A DNA stretch of 16,199 nt. Source: JACQAI01 sp035507915 (GTDB lineage: Bacteria; Pseudomonadota; Alphaproteobacteria; Elsterales; Elsteraceae). The DNA is taken from assembly GCA_035507915.1 (NCBI GenBank), contig DATJNS010000368.1:1-16199 (forward strand), in the 5' to 3' direction. Position numbers and translations under genes: made by a program. The notes beneath the pieces are model-generated. The model ran no database searches. It was given only the letters and a program-made list of their open reading frames with translations, and was not told the origin of the DNA. How positions within the stretch are numbered: position 1 is the stretch's first letter; every line of letters starts with the position of its first letter. Shown piece after piece: positions 14,137-16,199 of this stretch.

Positions 14137-14760
14137 TCAGCCCTGGCCGGGCTGAACCTTTGCCGCTAGGGCCAGGCGCACCAGATGAGACAGGCTGTCC
14201 GCCTGCATCTTCTCCATCACGCGCGCGCGATGGATCTCGACCGTGCGCGGGCTGATGTTCAGCTCGAAGGCGATCACCTTGTTGGCGCGCCCGAGCACGA
14301 GCCGCTCGAGCACCTGGCGTTCCCGCAGGGTCAGGGACTGCAGGCGCGTCTCGGCCTCGGCGGCGAGGTTGCGATCGGCCGACACGCGGTTGGCTGCGGC
14401 GAGCGCGCGGCGCACGCTGTCGAGGATGGCCGTGTCGGAGAACGGCTTCTCGATGAAGTCGATGGCACCCGCCTTCATGGCGCGCACCGCCATCGGCACG
14501 TCGCCATGCCCCGTGATGATGATCACCGGCAGCGTCGAGCCGCGCTCGTTCAGGATCTCCTGCAGGTCGAGCCCGCTCATGTCGGGCATCCGGACGTCGG
14601 CCAGCAGACAACCGCGGCGGTTCGCGTCGAAGGCCTCGAGGAAATCGAGCCCGGAGCCGAACGGCGCCGTGCGATAGCCCTCCACCTCGAGCAGGGTCTG
14701 GAGCGAATCGCGGACGGCCTCGTCGTCGTCCACGATGAAAACGGTCGGTGCGTCAGGCAT
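14137..14760 (-). CDS. FixJ-family response regulator (receiver plus LuxR-type HTH)
   Basis: 207 residues, close to the 204 of FixJ. The receiver has D11-D12-D13, phospho-acceptor D55 in L-L-A-D-V-R-M-P, T83 in I-I-T-G-H-G-D, and K105 in I-E-K-P-F. The C-terminal LuxR/GerE domain (about 141-200) contains L-T-L-R-E-R-Q-V-L-E and L-N-I-S-P-R-T-V-E-I-H-R-A-R-V. In rhizobia FixJ, phosphorylated by the haem kinase FixL at low oxygen, activates fixK; many paralogues in non-symbiotic alphaproteobacteria answer other kinases. The ATG at 14760 was chosen because the receiver begins immediately after; the frame is open 16 codons further up, without a ribosome site. No strong Shine-Dalgarno is present. 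It lies 64 bp downstream of the copper ATPase gene. Confidence 0.92.
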   Translation of the reverse strand: MPDAPTVFIVDDDEAVRDSLQTLLEVEGYRTAPFGSGLDFLEAFDANRRGCLLADVRMPDMSGLDLQEILNERGSTLPVIIITGHGDVPMAVRAMKAGAIDFIEKPFSDTAILDSVRRALAAANRVSADRNLAAEAETRLQSLTLRERQVLERLVLGRANKVIAFELNISPRTVEIHRARVMEKMQADSLSHLVRLALAAKVQPGQG

Positions 14761-14824
14761 CGCGCCGGAGTCTAGCAGACGCCCGGCGGCCGTTGCACCC
14801 CGCGCCATGCGCCGGGCGCGCGTC

Positions 14825-16199
14825 TCACAGGACCGTCCAGCGCAGGCGCAACGCGTTGGCGATGACGCTGACCGAGCTCAAAGCCATGGCCGCCGCCGCG
14901 ACCATCGGGTTCAAGGTCCAGCCGAACAGCGGATAGAACACGCCCGCCGCGAGGGGCACGCCGAGCGCGTTGTAGACGAACGCGAACGCCAGGTTCTGCC
15001 GAATGTTCCAGAGGGTCGCGCGGCTCAGCGCACGCGCGCGCAGGATGCCGGCGAGATCGCCCTTGACCAGGGTCACGCCGGCGCTCTGGATCGCGACCTC
15101 CGTGCCGGTTCCCATGGCGATGCCGACGTCCGCCTCGGCGAGCGCCGGCGCATCGTTGACGCCGTCGCCCGCCATCGCGACCACGCGCCCCTGCTGGCGC
15201 AGGCGCCGCACCACGGCGTGCTTGTCCGCCGGCAGGACCTCGGCCTCGATCTCGCGCACGCCGAGCTCGGCGGCGACCGCTTCCGCGGTCGCCCGATGGT
15301 CGCCGGTCAGCATGACGATGCGGATCCCGCTCCGGCGCAGCGCGTCGAGCGCGGCGCGGCTGCTCGGCTTGATCGGGTCGGCGACCGCGATCACGCCGGC
15401 CGCGCGGCCATCGATGCCGATCAGCACCGCCGTGCCGCCGGCCCGGCGCGCCGCGTCGGCCGCGGCGTCGAGCGACGCGCCGGCGATGCCGCGCTCGGAG
15501 AGCAACCGGCGATCGCCCGCAACGACCGTGCGGCCACCGACAGTGCCCACGACCCCCTTGCCGGTCAGTGACGCGAAGTCGGCGGCGCTCGGGATCGCGA
15601 GACCGCGCGCGCTCGCCTCGGCCGCGATGGCGGCCGCCAGCGGATGCTCGCTCGATCGCTCGAGGCCGGCGGCCAGCGCCAGCACGCTCGCGGCGTCGAA
15701 GCCGTCCGTCACAGCCACGTCGACGACGCGCGGCTTGCCTTCGGTGAGCGTTCCTGTCTTGTCGACCACCACGGTGTCGACGGCGGCGAGACGCTCCAAG
15801 GCTTCGGCATTCCGGATCAGCACGCCCATGCCGGCGCCCTTGCCGACGCCGACCATGATCGACATCGGCGTCGCCAGGCCGAGCGCGCAGGGGCACGCGA
15901 TGATGAGGACCGAGACGGCAGCAACCAGCGCCGACCCGAGCGCCGGCGCCGGCCCCCAGATCAGCCACGCGGCGAACGCGGCGAGCGCGACCGCGGCGAC
16001 CGCGGGCACGAAATAGCCCGACACCCGATCGGCGAGCCGCTGGATCGGCGCGCGCGAGCGCTGCGCTTCGGCGACCATCGCGACGATGCGCGCGAGCATC
16101 GTGTCGGCGCCGACCTTGTCGGCGCGGATCACCAGGGCGCCGAGCTGGTTGACGGTGCCGCCGATCACGCGATCGCCGGCGACCTTGGCAACCGGCAGG
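14825..16199 (-). CDS. Copper-translocating P1B-type ATPase, C-terminal part (partial)
   Basis: The frame runs off the right edge, so the metal-binding N-terminus and first helices are missing; 458 codons are visible. The first residues, P-V-A-K-V-A-G-D-R-V-I-G-G-T, are the actuator-domain region. Then come the membrane C-P-C (15887-15895), the phosphorylation site D-K-T-G-T-L-T (near 15763), the S-E-H-P motif of P1B pumps, M-L-T-G-D, and G-D-G-V-N-D-A-P. N-x6-Y-N in the seventh helix and M-x2-S-S in the eighth (M-A-L-S-S) identify the Cu(I)/Ag(I) group (CopA/CcoI-like) rather than zinc pumps. It drives Cu(I) out of the cytoplasm, for detoxification or for copper-oxidase assembly; the linked Fnr/FixJ genes favour a low-oxygen link. 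The two roles cannot be separated from this part. Confidence 0.93.
   Translation of the reverse strand, partial: LPVAKVAGDRVIGGTVNQLGALVIRADKVGADTMLARIVAMVAEAQRSRAPIQRLADRVSGYFVPAVAAVALAAFAAWLIWGPAPALGSALVAAVSVLIIACPCALGLATPMSIMVGVGKGAGMGVLIRNAEALERLAAVDTVVVDKTGTLTEGKPRVVDVAVTDGFDAASVLALAAGLERSSEHPLAAAIAAEASARGLAIPSAADFASLTGKGVVGTVGGRTVVAGDRRLLSERGIAGASLDAAADAARRAGGTAVLIGIDGRAAGVIAVADPIKPSSRAALDALRRSGIRIVMLTGDHRATAEAVAAELGVREIEAEVLPADKHAVVRRLRQQGRVVAMAGDGVNDAPALAEADVGIAMGTGTEVAIQSAGVTLVKGDLAGILRARALSRATLWNIRQNLAFAFVYNALGVPLAAGVFYPLFGWTLNPMVAAAAMALSSVSVIANALRLRWTVL

Noticed and set aside
14825..16199. Zinc/cadmium P-type ATPase
   Set aside because: The C-P-C motif together with Y-N and M-x2-S-S in the last helices marks the Cu(I) group; zinc pumps have a conserved K and D-G in those helices.

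Overview
The window is very GC-rich and its genes use GC-ending codons. It reads as the chromosome of an alphaproteobacterium, probably of the Rhodospirillales/Hyphomicrobiales sort. The basis is a LivG-ligase-LivH-LivM-LivK-LivF gene order, an FnrN/FnrL-type regulator with a C-x2-C-x7-C cluster, and FixJ-type response regulators. No RNA genes, CRISPR arrays, insertion sequences or phage genes were seen. Most other long open frames are antisense shadows of the real genes.

Region 1 (1-294) is the 3' end of an FkbM-type methyltransferase, convergent with everything to its right. Region 2 (313-10782) is one minus-strand operon of nine genes, tightly packed or overlapping. In transcription order they are LivG ATPase, a 657-residue long-chain-type acyl-CoA synthetase, LivH and LivM permeases, LivK-type binding protein, LivF ATPase, a PaaK-like adenylate-forming protein, a Rieske oxygenase alpha subunit and a luciferase-like flavin oxidoreductase. 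The set fits uptake of a carboxylic (possibly aromatic) acid, activation to a CoA thioester and oxidative attack. The substrate cannot be read from the sequence. The PaaK-like protein has lost the usual P-loop, and no reductase or ferredoxin for the Rieske protein is present.

Region 3 (10783-11268) holds the presumed divergent promoter region and a 60-codon gene with a strong Shine-Dalgarno. Region 4 (11298-16199) looks like an oxygen-responsive stress island. It holds a tandem-domain universal stress protein and, convergent with it, a minus-strand run: a Cu(I) P-type ATPase (5' end outside the window), a FixJ-like regulator, a stand-alone receiver, an Fnr-type regulator with all four Fe-S cysteines, and a small GNAT-like protein.

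Two near-perfect or perfect FNR/Anr boxes lie 12 kb into the window. One is upstream of the stress-protein gene and one upstream of the small GNAT-like gene, each at class II spacing from a -10-like hexamer. The Fnr protein carries the E-x2-S-R recognition helix that reads this half-site. A FixJ-like half-site (7 of 8 bases) sits about 70 bp before the fnr start. I infer a local FixJ-to-Fnr-to-effector cascade that joins low-oxygen sensing to copper transport and stress protection.
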